A DNA stretch of 36,271 bases from an uncultured Micrococcales bacterium (lineage in GTDB: Bacteria; Actinomycetota; Actinomycetes; Actinomycetales; Microbacteriaceae), in the NCBI GenBank assembly GCA_903922825.1, contig CAIXVE010000051.1, positions 1-36,271 on the forward strand, read 5' to 3'. Of this stretch, positions 16,761 to 26,822 are shown piece after piece. The position numbers and the translations under genes are program-made. A model generated the notes under the pieces. It was not told where the DNA came from, did not search any database, and was given only the letters and a program-made list of their open reading frames with translations. The first letter of the stretch is position 1. Each line of letters starts with the position of its first letter.

Positions 16761-18176
16761 TTATTTAGAAATAAGCCCGACCAATATCGAAGCGATACCG
16801 GTATAGGTCGATGGCTTGAGTGAAATCAAACGCTCTTTAGCTTCTTTGCTAATATCCAATTCAGCTACGAAGGATTTCAGATCTTCACCTGAAATACGTT
16901 TTCCTCGGGTTAGCTCTTTCAGCAACTGGTATGGATCACTAATAGAAGAATTACCTCTGGCTATCTCAGCTCTAATAACTGTTTGGATAGCTTCAGCTAG
17001 AACTTCCCAGTTCTCCATTAAATCCGAATCAAGAACAGCCTGGGATAGCTCTATCTGAGCCAAGCCACCAGTTGCATTGTCGATAGCAAGAAGTGAGTGC
17101 CCTAATCCCAGACCAATATTGCGCTGAGAACTTGAGTCAGTGAGATCTCTTTGCATTCTTGACGTGACAAGAGTTGCACTTAAGGAATCAAGAATTGCGT
17201 TAGAAAGCTCAAGATTTGATTCCGCATTTTCAAACTTGATTGGGTTCACTTTGTGAGGCATGGTTGAAGACCCAGTTGCCCCAGCCACAGGAATTTGTTT
17301 GAAATAGTTTAGAGAAATATATGTCCAGATATCTGTGCAAAGGTTGTGCAAGATTCGGTTGAAAAGCGCGATTGCTGAATAAAGTTCAGCTTGCCAATCA
17401 TGAGATTCAATTTGGGTCGTTAGTGGATTGAAAACCAAACCAAGGCTTTCAACGAATTCCTTTGATGAGCCAAACCAATCGACATCTGGATCAACGCTAA
17501 CTTGAGCAGACCAGGTTCCAGTTGCTCCTGAGAATTTACCTAAGTACTCTGCTTTAGAAATGCGATCCAACTGTCTAGTCAGTCGGTGAACGAATACCGC
17601 AAGTTCTTTACCCATAGTTGTTGGAGTTGCAGGTTGACCATGGGTTCTGGAGAGCATCGGAGATTCCGCATACTTAACCGCAAGTTCGGTTAGATTACTC
17701 ACTAGCTTTTGTGCTTTAGGTAACCAAACATTCTTCACTGCATCGCTCACGGTGACTGCATAAGAAAGATTATTTATGTCTTCACTGGTGCAGCCGAAGT
17801 GAGTTAGTTCAAGTAGATCGTTTCTACCTATTTTGATGAGGCGATCACGAATGAAATATTCAATTGCTTTAACATCGTGCTTAGTGGTTGCCTCAATTGT
17901 TGCAAGTTCAGCCACATCACTATCGCTGAAGTTTTCTACGGTGCCACGTAACTGATCTTTGAGGACAGCATCAACAACACAATTTGAACCCAAGAGGTTT
18001 TTCTCAGCTAAAAATAGAAGCCACTCAATTTCAACGTGCAGACGAGCTCGGTTTAGCCCTGCTTCACTCAGGTATAGCCCGAGGTCGGAAACAGCTGATT
18101 GATAGCGACCATCAAGGGGGCTTAGAGGTTGGAATCCGAGTTTGCTCACATATCTATATTGCCCTGAATTTTCCAC
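16761..18176 (-). CDS. purB: Adenylosuccinate lyase (GTG at 18149 may be the true start)
   Basis: LSPLDGRYQSAVSDLG; GSSTMPHKVNPIKFENAESNLELSNA fumarase/ASL signature. Confidence 0.96.
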   Translation of the reverse strand: MENSGQYRYVSKLGFQPLSPLDGRYQSAVSDLGLYLSEAGLNRARLHVEIEWLLFLAEKNLLGSNCVVDAVLKDQLRGTVENFSDSDVAELATIEATTKHDVKAIEYFIRDRLIKIGRNDLLELTHFGCTSEDINNLSYAVTVSDAVKNVWLPKAQKLVSNLTELAVKYAESPMLSRTHGQPATPTTMGKELAVFVHRLTRQLDRISKAEYLGKFSGATGTWSAQVSVDPDVDWFGSSKEFVESLGLVFNPLTTQIESHDWQAELYSAIALFNRILHNLCTDIWTYISLNYFKQIPVAGATGSSTMPHKVNPIKFENAESNLELSNAILDSLSATLVTSRMQRDLTDSSSQRNIGLGLGHSLLAIDNATGGLAQIELSQAVLDSDLMENWEVLAEAIQTVIRAEIARGNSSISDPYQLLKELTRGKRISGEDLKSFVAELDISKEAKERLISLKPSTYTGIASILVGLISK

Positions 18177-18231
18177 AATTTCTTGTCATTAGTGATACTC
18201 GATGTCGCAGGTGAGGCACATTATTCGCATG

Positions 18232-18405
18232 AACATTTTGAATAACCACCTTTTGATAACCATTGCTTTAATGCAAAACGCGCAACCAAGTGCCGGTCTT
18301 TGGCATGGCCCGGCAGGCGATAGCTGCCGACTTGAAATGCAAATGCTCTCCCACAGATTTAAGAGTCTGATGTGGGAAATGGAATTGTTGGGATTGATTC
18401 CATGA
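18232..18405 (+). CDS. Small WXG100-like protein (frame open from an ATG at 18202)
   Basis: MNILNNHLLITIALMQNAQPSAGLWHGPAGDSCRLEMQMLSHRFKSLMWEMELLGLIP; W-x-G turn between two helices; ATGA overlap with the next ORF. Confidence 0.5.
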   Translation, partial: NILNNHLLITIALMQNAQPSAGLWHGPAGDSCRLEMQMLSHRFKSLMWEMELLGLIP

Positions 18406-19169
18406 TCATTCCAATTACCCCAGTGCCAGACCCGTCTCATCCAGCACCCATAACTCCCCCGCTGAGCAATGCCCCAGTGACGGTTGTCGCAACCCACGAA
18501 GAATTGCTCAGAAGCGCGAGAGATCTTTGGGCGGTAGCGGTGAGCCTGCTTACTGAACTAACTCCAGACAAATTCGCAACTGCACCTTGGGCTGCCGCAT
18601 TATTCGTTGGTGAATTGCCTTTCCTGCTTGCCAAGCTATGGCACATCCAGCAAGGAGTGATTACTTCAGCTCATTCTTATATGCAAAATGAATCCTCACT
18701 AACAACTTTCTTAGAAACCATCGATGTGCCGAAGTTGCTAAGTGAACTCAGTCCTTGGGTTACACAAATTGCACCATTACTTCAAGGCTCGACGAGCATG
18801 GTCAAACATGTTCCAGCTGTTGAGGTTGATTACCCGAGTTCAGTAGAGATTATCCAGAAGCGATTCATTGAGACAACTTGGTCTGACGCCCCACTTCTCA
18901 GACACGAAAGTTACCAAATGCCGAATGGCACAAACCAACATTGGTTCTACTTACCTAAACACCACGGTTGGTCGGTTTTCAATGCAGCTCAAGTAAACGA
19001 TAACTTTGAGCGACAGCTAGATGGTTTTGTGAATGAGATCACTAAACCAAATGATGAGGTTCTATTCGTTGGCATGAGTGGAGGGGAACTTTTAATTCCA
19101 ACAATTGGTAATTACAAGCCCGAAGGCGAAGCCACGGTCTATAAGTTCTTGGAATTACAAGATTCTTAG
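18402..19169 (+). CDS. Uncharacterised protein with helical N-terminal half and a truncated alpha/beta-hydrolase-like C-terminus
   Basis: ATG at 18402 in ATGA overlap with the upstream ORF; HWFYLPKHHGWSVFN followed by EVLFVGMSGGELL (GxSxG-like). Confidence 0.6.
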   Translation: MIIPITPVPDPSHPAPITPPLSNAPVTVVATHEELLRSARDLWAVAVSLLTELTPDKFATAPWAAALFVGELPFLLAKLWHIQQGVITSAHSYMQNESSLTTFLETIDVPKLLSELSPWVTQIAPLLQGSTSMVKHVPAVEVDYPSSVEIIQKRFIETTWSDAPLLRHESYQMPNGTNQHWFYLPKHHGWSVFNAAQVNDNFERQLDGFVNEITKPNDEVLFVGMSGGELLIPTIGNYKPEGEATVYKFLELQDS

Positions 19170-19580
19170 AGCTTTAAAGAGTCCGCGACCAATGAACGAG
19201 CAGATGCTCATGACCACTGAGGCCAAGATAGCCCAACCAAGGCTGGTAACGCTCAGTCCAGTTTTGGTGAATCCATCGATGGTGAAGGTGTCGGCTGAGA
19301 ACTGCTGGCTTATCCAGGCAACCAATAGCAAGAGAGATCCGTTGATAACCAGAGAAATTAGGCCAAAAGTGAGTATGTATAGAGGAATCGCGATTACCTT
19401 GATAACCGGTGCAATCACAGCGTTTATAACTCCAAATACCGCTCCGATGACTAAAAGGCTGCCCATCAGCTGCCAGATGCCATTTCCACCATAAGGGGTC
19501 AGATGAACCCCTGGAATTTCTGCTGAAACCAGCCAAAGGCCAAGGGCGTTGATTACTGTGCTGACTAGAAAACGTTTCAT
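19155..19580 (-). CDS. Phage holin family IV / YvlD-like 4-TM membrane protein
   Basis: MKRFLVSTVINALGLWLVSAEIPGV...GVINAVIAPVIKVIAIPLYILTFGLISLVINGSLLLLVAW. Confidence 0.85.
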   Translation of the reverse strand: MKRFLVSTVINALGLWLVSAEIPGVHLTPYGGNGIWQLMGSLLVIGAVFGVINAVIAPVIKVIAIPLYILTFGLISLVINGSLLLLVAWISQQFSADTFTIDGFTKTGLSVTSLGWAILASVVMSICSFIGRGLFKALRIL

Positions 19581-19617
19581 GGTTCGATTGTGCCATCCCT
19601 CAAGTAAATTGGTAGTT

Positions 19618-20784
19618 GTGACTTCACCAGACTCTGAAATTCCTATGGTTCAACTGCTGACTCTAGAAGGCGAATTTAGCGCCGCTAGGGAATACGCCGA
19701 GTATGCCGAACTTATCAGAGAGCTCCGTGAAGCCGACTTTTTGAAGTTCTATAGGGACATGGCTCGCATCCGACGCTTCGACAACGAAGCCACTGCACTT
19801 CAACGCCAAGGTCAAATGGGCCTTTGGGTTCCAGCCGTAGGACAAGAAGCCGCCCAGATTGGTTCTGGCTATGGGGTTGGTCCTAACGATCACATATTCC
19901 CGTCCTATCGCGAACATGGTGTCGCTATAACTCACGGGGTTGACCTGATGTCTATCGTGAAGATGTATCGAGGTGTGAATCACGGTGGCTGGAATCCTCA
20001 TGAAACTAGATTCCATTTATACGCAATCGTTTTAGGAACTCAAGCGCTGCATGCAACCGGCTACGCGATGGGATTGAACTTCGAAGGTCGAGTTGGTACC
20101 GGCAACCCGGAAAGCGATTTAGCAGTAATTACATATTTTGGTGACGGCGCAACAGCTGAAGGCGACATCAGCGAATCTTTCTTGTTTGCTGCAACGCATA
20201 ACACCCCGCAAGTATTTTTCTGTCAGAACAATCAGTGGGCTATTTCTTCTCCAGTTGGAACACAAACTAAAGTTCCACTATTTAAACGTGGTGAAGGTTT
20301 CGGGGTTCCAGGTATTCGCGTTGATGGTAACGACGTGCTTGCGTGTTATGCAGTTACAAAGAAACACATGGATGACGCCAGAAATGGTAAAGGTCCAACG
20401 CTTATTGAAGCTTTCACTTATCGTATGGGCGCTCACACAACAAGTGATGACCCTTCTAAGTATCGAGATTCAGCTGAAGTTGAATATTGGAAAGCACGCG
20501 ATCCACTTATTCGCTTTGAAAAGTTTTTGCGTAAGCAAGGTGTCGGTCAAGAGTTCTTCGATGAAGTCGAGGCTGCCGGAGATCAGTTGGCCGCTGAAGT
20601 TCGTGAAGCAACTTTTGCTATGGCGGACCCAGAATTAGAGAGCATGTTTGATCACGTCTATTCTGATCCGCATCCGCTAGTTGAAGAACAGAAGGCTTGG
20701 TTGCAAGGTTACGAGGAGTCTCTCGGTGGTCACAAACCTGAAACCCCAGGCGATGACTCAGTTAATTATGGAGGGACTCGCTAG
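19618..20784 (+). CDS. Thiamine pyrophosphate-dependent 2-oxoacid dehydrogenase E1 alpha subunit (pyruvate or branched-chain)
   Basis: MGLWVPAVGQEAAQIGSG, YFGDGATAEGDISESFLFAATHNTPQVFFCQNN TPP motif; GTG at 19618 chosen, ATG at 19645 possible. Confidence 0.93.
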   Translation: MTSPDSEIPMVQLLTLEGEFSAAREYAEYAELIRELREADFLKFYRDMARIRRFDNEATALQRQGQMGLWVPAVGQEAAQIGSGYGVGPNDHIFPSYREHGVAITHGVDLMSIVKMYRGVNHGGWNPHETRFHLYAIVLGTQALHATGYAMGLNFEGRVGTGNPESDLAVITYFGDGATAEGDISESFLFAATHNTPQVFFCQNNQWAISSPVGTQTKVPLFKRGEGFGVPGIRVDGNDVLACYAVTKKHMDDARNGKGPTLIEAFTYRMGAHTTSDDPSKYRDSAEVEYWKARDPLIRFEKFLRKQGVGQEFFDEVEAAGDQLAAEVREATFAMADPELESMFDHVYSDPHPLVEEQKAWLQGYEESLGGHKPETPGDDSVNYGGTR

Positions 20785-21767
20785 TGAATAACATGGTTGA
20801 GCTTTCTATAGCTAAAGCGATTAACGCAGGCATGCGGAAAGCGATGCAGGAAAACGAAAAGGTTTTAGTTTTTGGTGAAGATGTTGCACGCCTTGGTGGT
20901 GTGTTTCGCGTTACTGAAGGACTGTTAGATGAATTCGGAGATAAGAGAATCTTCAATTCACCGATTGCTGAATCTGGAATCGTTGGAACAGCTATTGGTT
21001 TAGCAATGCGTGGCTTCCGTCCAGTTGCTGAAATTCAGTTCGATGGTTTTATTTATCCTGCGTTCAACCAGATTGTTAGTCAGTTAGCCAAACTAACCAA
21101 CCGTTCTGAAGGTTTTCTTCAAATGCCTGTCGTAATTCGTGTTCCTTACGGAGGCGGTATTGGTGCAGTTGAACACCACTCAGAGTCTCCGGAAGCATAT
21201 TTTGCTCACACTGCAGGTCTTCGCGTTGTCAGCCCAAGCAACCCAAACGATGCTTATTGGATGATCCAGCAAGCAATCCAAAGTCCTGACCCAGTGCTGT
21301 TCTTTGAACCTAAACGTCGTTACTGGCAGAAGGGTCAAGTCGACCTAGATCAGCAACCTATTGGCTTACACAGCGCTGTGACTCTAAAGCCAGGTGCCGA
21401 TGTCACCATTGCCACCTATGGACCTATGGTCGTCACGGCCCTTCAGGCTGCCGAAATAGCAGCTCAAGAGGGAATCAACATCGAAGTCATCGACATCAGA
21501 TCGATGTCACCGATTGATTTTGGCCACATCGCTGAATCAGTTAAGAAAACCGGAAGGTTGATTGTCGCTCACGAAGCAGGAACTTTTGTGAGCATCTCAT
21601 CCGAGATAGCGGCAAAGATGGCTGAGCTCTGTTTCTATTATCTGGAAGCACCAGTGATTCGTGTTGGCGGATTTGATGTTCCATATCCAGCAGCAAAACT
21701 TGAAGAAATCTATTTGCCTGACGCCGACCGCTTAATGGAAGCAGTCGATCGAGTGTTGGCGTATTAA
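20784..21767 (+). CDS. 2-oxoacid dehydrogenase E1 beta subunit
   Basis: VLVFGEDVARLGGVFRVTEGLLDEFGDKRIFNSPIAESGIVGTAIGLAMRG; GTG start overlapping the E1 alpha stop. Confidence 0.95.
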   Translation: MNNMVELSIAKAINAGMRKAMQENEKVLVFGEDVARLGGVFRVTEGLLDEFGDKRIFNSPIAESGIVGTAIGLAMRGFRPVAEIQFDGFIYPAFNQIVSQLAKLTNRSEGFLQMPVVIRVPYGGGIGAVEHHSESPEAYFAHTAGLRVVSPSNPNDAYWMIQQAIQSPDPVLFFEPKRRYWQKGQVDLDQQPIGLHSAVTLKPGADVTIATYGPMVVTALQAAEIAAQEGINIEVIDIRSMSPIDFGHIAESVKKTGRLIVAHEAGTFVSISSEIAAKMAELCFYYLEAPVIRVGGFDVPYPAAKLEEIYLPDADRLMEAVDRVLAY

Positions 21768-21780
21768 GGCGGAATGAATA

Positions 21781-23121
21781 ATGTCTAAACTTGCATACTT
21801 TGATCTTCCGGATGTTGGTGAAGGTTTAACTGAAGCTGAAATTGTTTCCTGGAAAGTCAAACCTGGCGACACCGTAAGTGTCAACCAGATCATCGTTGAA
21901 ATTGAAACAGCAAAATCTCTTGTTGAACTTCCTTGCCCTTTCGCTGGAGTGGTAACCCAACTTCTTGCTAACGAAGGTGACACCGTTAATGTTGGTGCAC
22001 ACATCATTGAAGTTGAAGTTTCACAGCTAACCGCAGCAGCGGCAGGATCGATGCATGAAGCTATCGGCGAAGCGGCAGCTGCAGTTGCTGATGTTGCATC
22101 AACTGCAACTATTGAGGAGAAACCGCAACCAACTCTTGTTGGCTATGGAGTTTCCGCTGCTGGCGCGTCAAGAAGAAAGCGCGCGGGAGTCATTCCAGTT
22201 CCAGCAGTTGTTGTTAACGCTGCCCCAGCAACTGATTTGATTGCTGTTGTTCCAAGCGGCGATCAAGTTTTAGCAAAGCCACCAATTCGTAAACTTGCAA
22301 AAGATATGAACGTTGATTTGACTAAAGTCAAAGCAACTGGTTTCTCTGGTGAAGTTACAAGAGAAGATGTGATGGCTGCTGCTCAAGTTGCTAGTGTTTT
22401 CAAAAATCAAACAACTCCCGAACCTAAGAGTGAACGTGAAGAAAGAATTCCTGTTAAGGGTGTTCGCAAAGCCATTGCTAATGCGATGGTTCAGTCGGCT
22501 TTCACCGCTCCACACGTAAGCATCTTTGTTGATGTTGATGCAACTAGAACTATGGAATACGTTAAGCGTTTGAAAGCCAGTGCGGATTTCGCTGGAGTTA
22601 AAGTAACACCATTATTGATTATGGCTAAGGCAATGATTTGGGCGGTAAGAAGAAACCCTGCGGTTAACTCAACTTGGACTGACACAGAAATCATCATTCA
22701 CAACTACGTGAACTTCGGTGTTGCCGCTGCAACTCCTAGGGGCCTCATCGTTCCAAACATTAAAGATGCTGACAAATTGTCAATGCTGGAACTTGCCATG
22801 GCCTTAGAGCAACTTGCTGCAACTGCACGTGAAGGCAAGACGACACCGCAGGACATGCAGAATGGAACCATCACGGTTACCAACATCGGTGTTTTCGGTG
22901 TTGACACTGGAACGCCTATCTTGAACCCGGGTGAAGTAGGCATTGTTGCTCTAGGTTCCATCAGGCCTAAGCCTTGGGTGGTCGATGACCAGATTCTTAT
23001 TCGTCAGGTGACCACTATCGGTGCGACCTTTGATCACAGAGTGGTTGATGGTGACGTAGCTAGCAGGTTCGTCCAGGACGTGGCTTCAGTCATTGAGGAA
23101 CCAGCACTTCTGCTTGACTAA
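21781..23121 (+). CDS. Dihydrolipoamide acyltransferase (E2), single lipoyl domain
   Basis: [20 protein letters not shown]...[12 protein letters not shown] lipoyl site; catalytic [15 protein letters not shown]. Confidence 0.95.
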   Translation: MSKLAYFDLPDVGEGLTEAEIVSWKVKPGDTVSVNQIIVEIETAKSLVELPCPFAGVVTQLLANEGDTVNVGAHIIEVEVSQLTAAAAGSMHEAIGEAAAAVADVASTATIEEKPQPTLVGYGVSAAGASRRKRAGVIPVPAVVVNAAPATDLIAVVPSGDQVLAKPPIRKLAKDMNVDLTKVKATGFSGEVTREDVMAAAQVASVFKNQTTPEPKSEREERIPVKGVRKAIANAMVQSAFTAPHVSIFVDVDATRTMEYVKRLKASADFAGVKVTPLLIMAKAMIWAVRRNPAVNSTWTDTEIIIHNYVNFGVAAATPRGLIVPNIKDADKLSMLELAMALEQLAATAREGKTTPQDMQNGTITVTNIGVFGVDTGTPILNPGEVGIVALGSIRPKPWVVDDQILIRQVTTIGATFDHRVVDGDVASRFVQDVASVIEEPALLLD

Positions 23122-23128
23122 ATGTTAT

Positions 23129-23146
23129 TGATATTCATTATCATTA
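23129..23146. promoter_or_regulatory. Candidate Zur/Fur-family operator upstream of the metal transporter operon
   Basis: TGATATTCATTATCATTA, Fur/Zur-like imperfect palindrome 16 nt before the start codon of the binding-protein gene. Confidence 0.65.
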
Positions 23147-23162
23147 ACGCTACAGTGGAGGC

Positions 23163-24164
23163 ATGAAAAGACTCTTACTTGCCTTGGGGGCACTAGCTAT
23201 TGCAACGTCTGCTTCGGGGTGCTCTAACTCTGTTGGCTACTCCGGAGAAGGCCCAAACCTTGTTGTTACTAGCAACAACTACTACTACCTCGCCATGGAC
23301 ATGGATGGCTTTGAACTAACTGGCAATGGACCTGAGTTCAGAATTTGGGTTCTCATGAATAACCCAAATGTTGATCCACACGAATTTGAACCGTCTGCGA
23401 AAGACCGACTGCTTCTAGCCAATTCGGATCTAGTTATTTATACCGGTACCGAATATGACCAGTGGGTAGATCAGATTGTTGAAACAACAGGCATAGATAA
23501 AGGCAAGTTGATAAGTGCCAATAAATCTAGGGCCCCTTATCAATGCTCAACAAAGGTGGATCAAATCCAATCGCTCAAAGCCGAGTGTGAGGATCGAAAA
23601 ACCAATCCACACCTTTGGTATGACCTGACCAGCACCGAGCTTCTGGCCAAGCAGATTTCTATTGAATTCGGCAAGGTTCAACCGAAGCGCGAAAAAACTT
23701 ATGCGAGAGCGCTTAAAGCTTTTGAGGGGGATGTGAAACACCTTAGAGAATTACAAAACAAAGTTAAGACACACATACAACCAGGCTCGTATTTCTTTGG
23801 TCCAGAAAATCTCTCAAACATATTCCTTAGAGACTTAGGCCTGCGACCAATTGTTGATTACTCGAATAAGTTTGCCAACGGAGTAGAACTTTCAGCGAAG
23901 GAAATGGCTGGAGTTAAAGAGCTCATGAGAACTAAGCAGATAAAGCTTTTCGCTGCTAACACTTCTGTTCCCTCAACTCAAGCTTCAGAGCTTCAAGCAT
24001 ATGCAAAATCTCAAAACATTCCGATTGTGAAATTCAGTGAAAACGACATTTGCGATCGGAGCAAACTTGGCCCTGGCGGCCCCGGCTTCTACAGCGATTG
24101 CTTCGAGCAAAAAATATATGAAGTGGGAATCAAATTGCATGTTCAACTTCCAGGTCGTGCCTAA
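23163..24164 (+). CDS. Metal (Zn/Mn) ABC transporter substrate-binding lipoprotein, cluster A-I
   Basis: Lipobox SASGCSN; NVDPHEFEPSAKDRLLLANSDLVIYTG; NPHLWYDL. Confidence 0.88.
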   Translation: MKRLLLALGALAIATSASGCSNSVGYSGEGPNLVVTSNNYYYLAMDMDGFELTGNGPEFRIWVLMNNPNVDPHEFEPSAKDRLLLANSDLVIYTGTEYDQWVDQIVETTGIDKGKLISANKSRAPYQCSTKVDQIQSLKAECEDRKTNPHLWYDLTSTELLAKQISIEFGKVQPKREKTYARALKAFEGDVKHLRELQNKVKTHIQPGSYFFGPENLSNIFLRDLGLRPIVDYSNKFANGVELSAKEMAGVKELMRTKQIKLFAANTSVPSTQASELQAYAKSQNIPIVKFSENDICDRSKLGPGGPGFYSDCFEQKIYEVGIKLHVQLPGRA

Positions 24165-24952
24165 TGACAAACATTCTTAGTATTCAAAACGCAAAGCTTG
24201 TAATCGGAGAGAAAACTCTCTGGAACCACCTGAATCTCGATGTTGCGCCTGGCGAATTTATTGCAATTATTGGTGCAAACGGTTCTGGAAAGACAAGCTT
24301 GCTAAAAGCAATTCTTGGGCAATTAAAACTAAATTCCGGAACTATCCGTTTCCAATATGACCTTGTCCAACAGGGGAGCGACAAGATCGGCTACATTCCC
24401 CAAAACAGAAACCTCGAAGAGTCCTCTTCGATTCTTGTTAAGGACCTGGTTAGGTTTGGGCTGAGTGGCCACAAGCTTGGAATCTTCTTACCCACCCTTT
24501 CTTCAAATAAAAAAGTGAAGGAGGCGCTGCGTTGCGCAGATGCGCTTCATCTGGCTAACAAGAATTTTGGAGATTTAAGTGGCGGAGAGCAACAACGCGT
24601 TCGGGTGGCTCAAGCAATTATTGCCGAACCAGTATTACTTCTCTGCGATGAACCACTTTCGGCTCTTGATCTTCAGCAGCAGCAAATTGTTAGTGAACTA
24701 ATTAAACGTGAAGCAAAGGATCACAATGCGGCCGTACTGTTTGTGACCCACGATGTTAACCCTGTTCTAGATAAGGTCGACAGAGTTCTGTATTTAGCTA
24801 ACGGCTCTTTCAGCATCGGAACACCAGATGAAGTTTTCAAAAGTGATGTGCTATCTGAACTTTATGGAACGAAAGTTGAAGTGATCAGAAATAGTGGACG
24901 GATAGTTGTGGTCGGTGCCGGCGTCCATGATCACCACGAGGAGGAGCGCTAA
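24164..24952 (+). CDS. Metal ABC transporter ATP-binding protein
   Basis: IGANGSGKTSLLKAI Walker A, LSGGEQQRVRVAQAI signature, LLLCDEPLSALD Walker B; His-rich C-terminus HDHHEE. Confidence 0.95.
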   Translation: MTNILSIQNAKLVIGEKTLWNHLNLDVAPGEFIAIIGANGSGKTSLLKAILGQLKLNSGTIRFQYDLVQQGSDKIGYIPQNRNLEESSSILVKDLVRFGLSGHKLGIFLPTLSSNKKVKEALRCADALHLANKNFGDLSGGEQQRVRVAQAIIAEPVLLLCDEPLSALDLQQQQIVSELIKREAKDHNAAVLFVTHDVNPVLDKVDRVLYLANGSFSIGTPDEVFKSDVLSELYGTKVEVIRNSGRIVVVGAGVHDHHEEER

Positions 24953-25791
24953 TGAACATCGTGTTTGATTTCTCGGACTTCGGGTACCTGGTGTCACTTG
25001 TCCTGATATCCCTTTTAGTTGCTGGTCTGCTCGGAGTTTTGGGGGGTCTAGTTAGCACTTTGGTTGTTCAACGGGATGCTTCTTTTGCTGTGCACGGAAT
25101 CAGTGAGTTGTCATTCGCCGGAGCATCCATAGCCCTCCTTGCGGGCTTTGATGTGACCTTGGGCTCTATTTTTGGATCCCTCTTAGCAGCCTTAGTAATT
25201 GGGCTGGTTGCAGGCAAATCTAAATCCAGAAATTCAATTACCGGTGTTCTAATGCCGTTTGGTTTAGGTATTGGAATATTGGCGCTTAGTTTGTATCCAG
25301 GAAGAGCCGGAAACAAATTCGGCCTACTGACAGGATCGCTAGTTTCAATCGGCGACTACAAAGCACAGAGCTTATTTATCCTTGCCGGCGCAATCCTGAT
25401 TACGCTTCTGGTTTTCTGGCGAAGACTTTTGTTCTCATCTATCGACCCAGCAGTGGCTAGGGCAAGAGGAGTGAACCTACGAACACAGTCAATTATTTTT
25501 ATGCTGATTCTAGGAATCACCGTGGCCATCAGCATTCAAGTTGTTGGCGCTCTTCTAGTTCTATCGCTTTTAGTAACACCAGCAGCGGCAGCTAATCGAG
25601 TTACTAACTCTCAACTTTGGGGTCCGCTTCTAGCCGTTATCTTCGGAGTGGTTTCAGCGGTTGGGGGAATGCTTCTCTCGCTAGGCGCGGCTTTACCAGT
25701 TAGTCCATTCATTACGACCATCTCCTTTACTATCTATCTTGTTTGTCTTCTAATTGCGCTTATAAGAAAGAAGGTGAGTTCATGGCAGTGA
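24952..25791 (+). CDS. Metal ABC transporter permease (ZnuB/MntB-like)
   Basis: ABC-3 family features: FAVHGISELSFAGASIALLAG, VVGALLVLSLLVTPAAAANR. Confidence 0.93.
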   Translation: MNIVFDFSDFGYLVSLVLISLLVAGLLGVLGGLVSTLVVQRDASFAVHGISELSFAGASIALLAGFDVTLGSIFGSLLAALVIGLVAGKSKSRNSITGVLMPFGLGIGILALSLYPGRAGNKFGLLTGSLVSIGDYKAQSLFILAGAILITLLVFWRRLLFSSIDPAVARARGVNLRTQSIIFMLILGITVAISIQVVGALLVLSLLVTPAAAANRVTNSQLWGPLLAVIFGVVSAVGGMLLSLGAALPVSPFITTISFTIYLVCLLIALIRKKVSSWQ

Positions 25792-26180
25792 AGAGAAACA
25801 CGTGGCAGAAAGATGCAGTGATGCACGCACTCTCTGAAGTTCAAGGCTTTGTCTCTGCTCAACAGCTTTACCAAATTCTAAAACAACATGGATCATCCAT
25901 TGGGCTTGCAACGGTGTATCGAACACTTACTGCTTTAGTTGCAGACGGCAAAGCAGATTCACTTCTGAGCAATGAGGGCGAGAACATTTATAGAGATTGC
26001 TCCAGAGAGCATCATCACCACTTGATATGCAAGAACTGCGGAGTGACCGTTGAGATTGAAGCTAAAGAAGCTGAAACTTGGGCAGCTAAAGTTGCCTCCG
26101 ATAGCGGCTTCAGTGATGTCACTCACACCATAGATATTTTTGGTTTATGTAAAAAGTGCACAAATAAGAAGGGGAACTAA
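25782..26180 (+). CDS. zur: Fur-family transcriptional regulator, probably Zur
   Basis: MAVKRNTWQKDAVMHALSEVQGFVSAQQLYQIL, IGLATVYRTL, EHHHHLICKNCG, GLCKKCTNK; in an operon with a metal ABC transporter. Confidence 0.88.
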   Translation: MAVKRNTWQKDAVMHALSEVQGFVSAQQLYQILKQHGSSIGLATVYRTLTALVADGKADSLLSNEGENIYRDCSREHHHHLICKNCGVTVEIEAKEAETWAAKVASDSGFSDVTHTIDIFGLCKKCTNKKGN

Positions 26181-26809
26181 TGAACGAGAACGTGTTAGAA
26201 GTTGTTGATCAACTAACGAAATCCAGAACAATAATAAGAAGAACAACATATGCGTTTGGCTTTATTAGTCTTTCAGCTCCAATTTTCTTTGTGGTATTTG
26301 CCTCAGCTTGGCAAGCAGCTCGACAAAGCTCAGTTCTGAATTTCTTCGTGGGTGTTTCTGCTTTTCTAGCGGCAGCAACCCCAACCATGCTTGCGCTTGC
26401 CTTCACTTTTCTTCCACTTGCTCTAGCGCTTAGAAGTAGAACTAAATCACTCAAGATAGCCATTCAAGAAGAAACAAGTTTTGACGGAATGGTAAAGAAA
26501 CTAAAGAATGATTCGAAAGTTCTATTTTTCCTAGGTATCTTTCTTGCTCTTTTGGTTATTGTTCCTGTCGTAATCTACTTAATCACCAAGGACATAATGA
26601 TCAATGTGCCGCTGCGCCCAGGAGAATGTTGTTTGAACTCAAACGGAACATCTCCCAATTACCAACACTCACCGTGGGCAATTAATTCTCAGGTGGTTTT
26701 GTATATCTTTGGACTATACGCAACAATCATGGGTTCTCTAAGTTTCGTGGCTTCATCAATAACTACTAAAAGAGTTAGACAGTTAGTAGCATTGGGGCAA
26801 GACAACTAA
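26180..26809 (+). CDS. Uncharacterised multi-pass membrane protein in the metal/Zur operon (A)
   Basis: 209 aa; start overlaps the zur stop; multiple TM segments with a loop RPGECCLNSNGTSPNYQHSP. Confidence 0.75.
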   Translation: MNENVLEVVDQLTKSRTIIRRTTYAFGFISLSAPIFFVVFASAWQAARQSSVLNFFVGVSAFLAAATPTMLALAFTFLPLALALRSRTKSLKIAIQEETSFDGMVKKLKNDSKVLFFLGIFLALLVIVPVVIYLITKDIMINVPLRPGECCLNSNGTSPNYQHSPWAINSQVVLYIFGLYATIMGSLSFVASSITTKRVRQLVALGQDN

Positions 26810-26822
26810 CAGAGGGGGCACC

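Noticed and set aside
19155-19580. Holin-like protein as evidence of a prophage
   Set aside because: The family IV holin/YvlD annotation is common for chromosomal actinobacterial membrane proteins; no phage genes, attachment sites or integrase nearby.
19581-19644. TPP riboswitch or long leader upstream of the 2-oxoacid dehydrogenase operon
   Set aside because: Gap to the divergent holin-like gene is very short; no CTGAGA-type THI-box seen.
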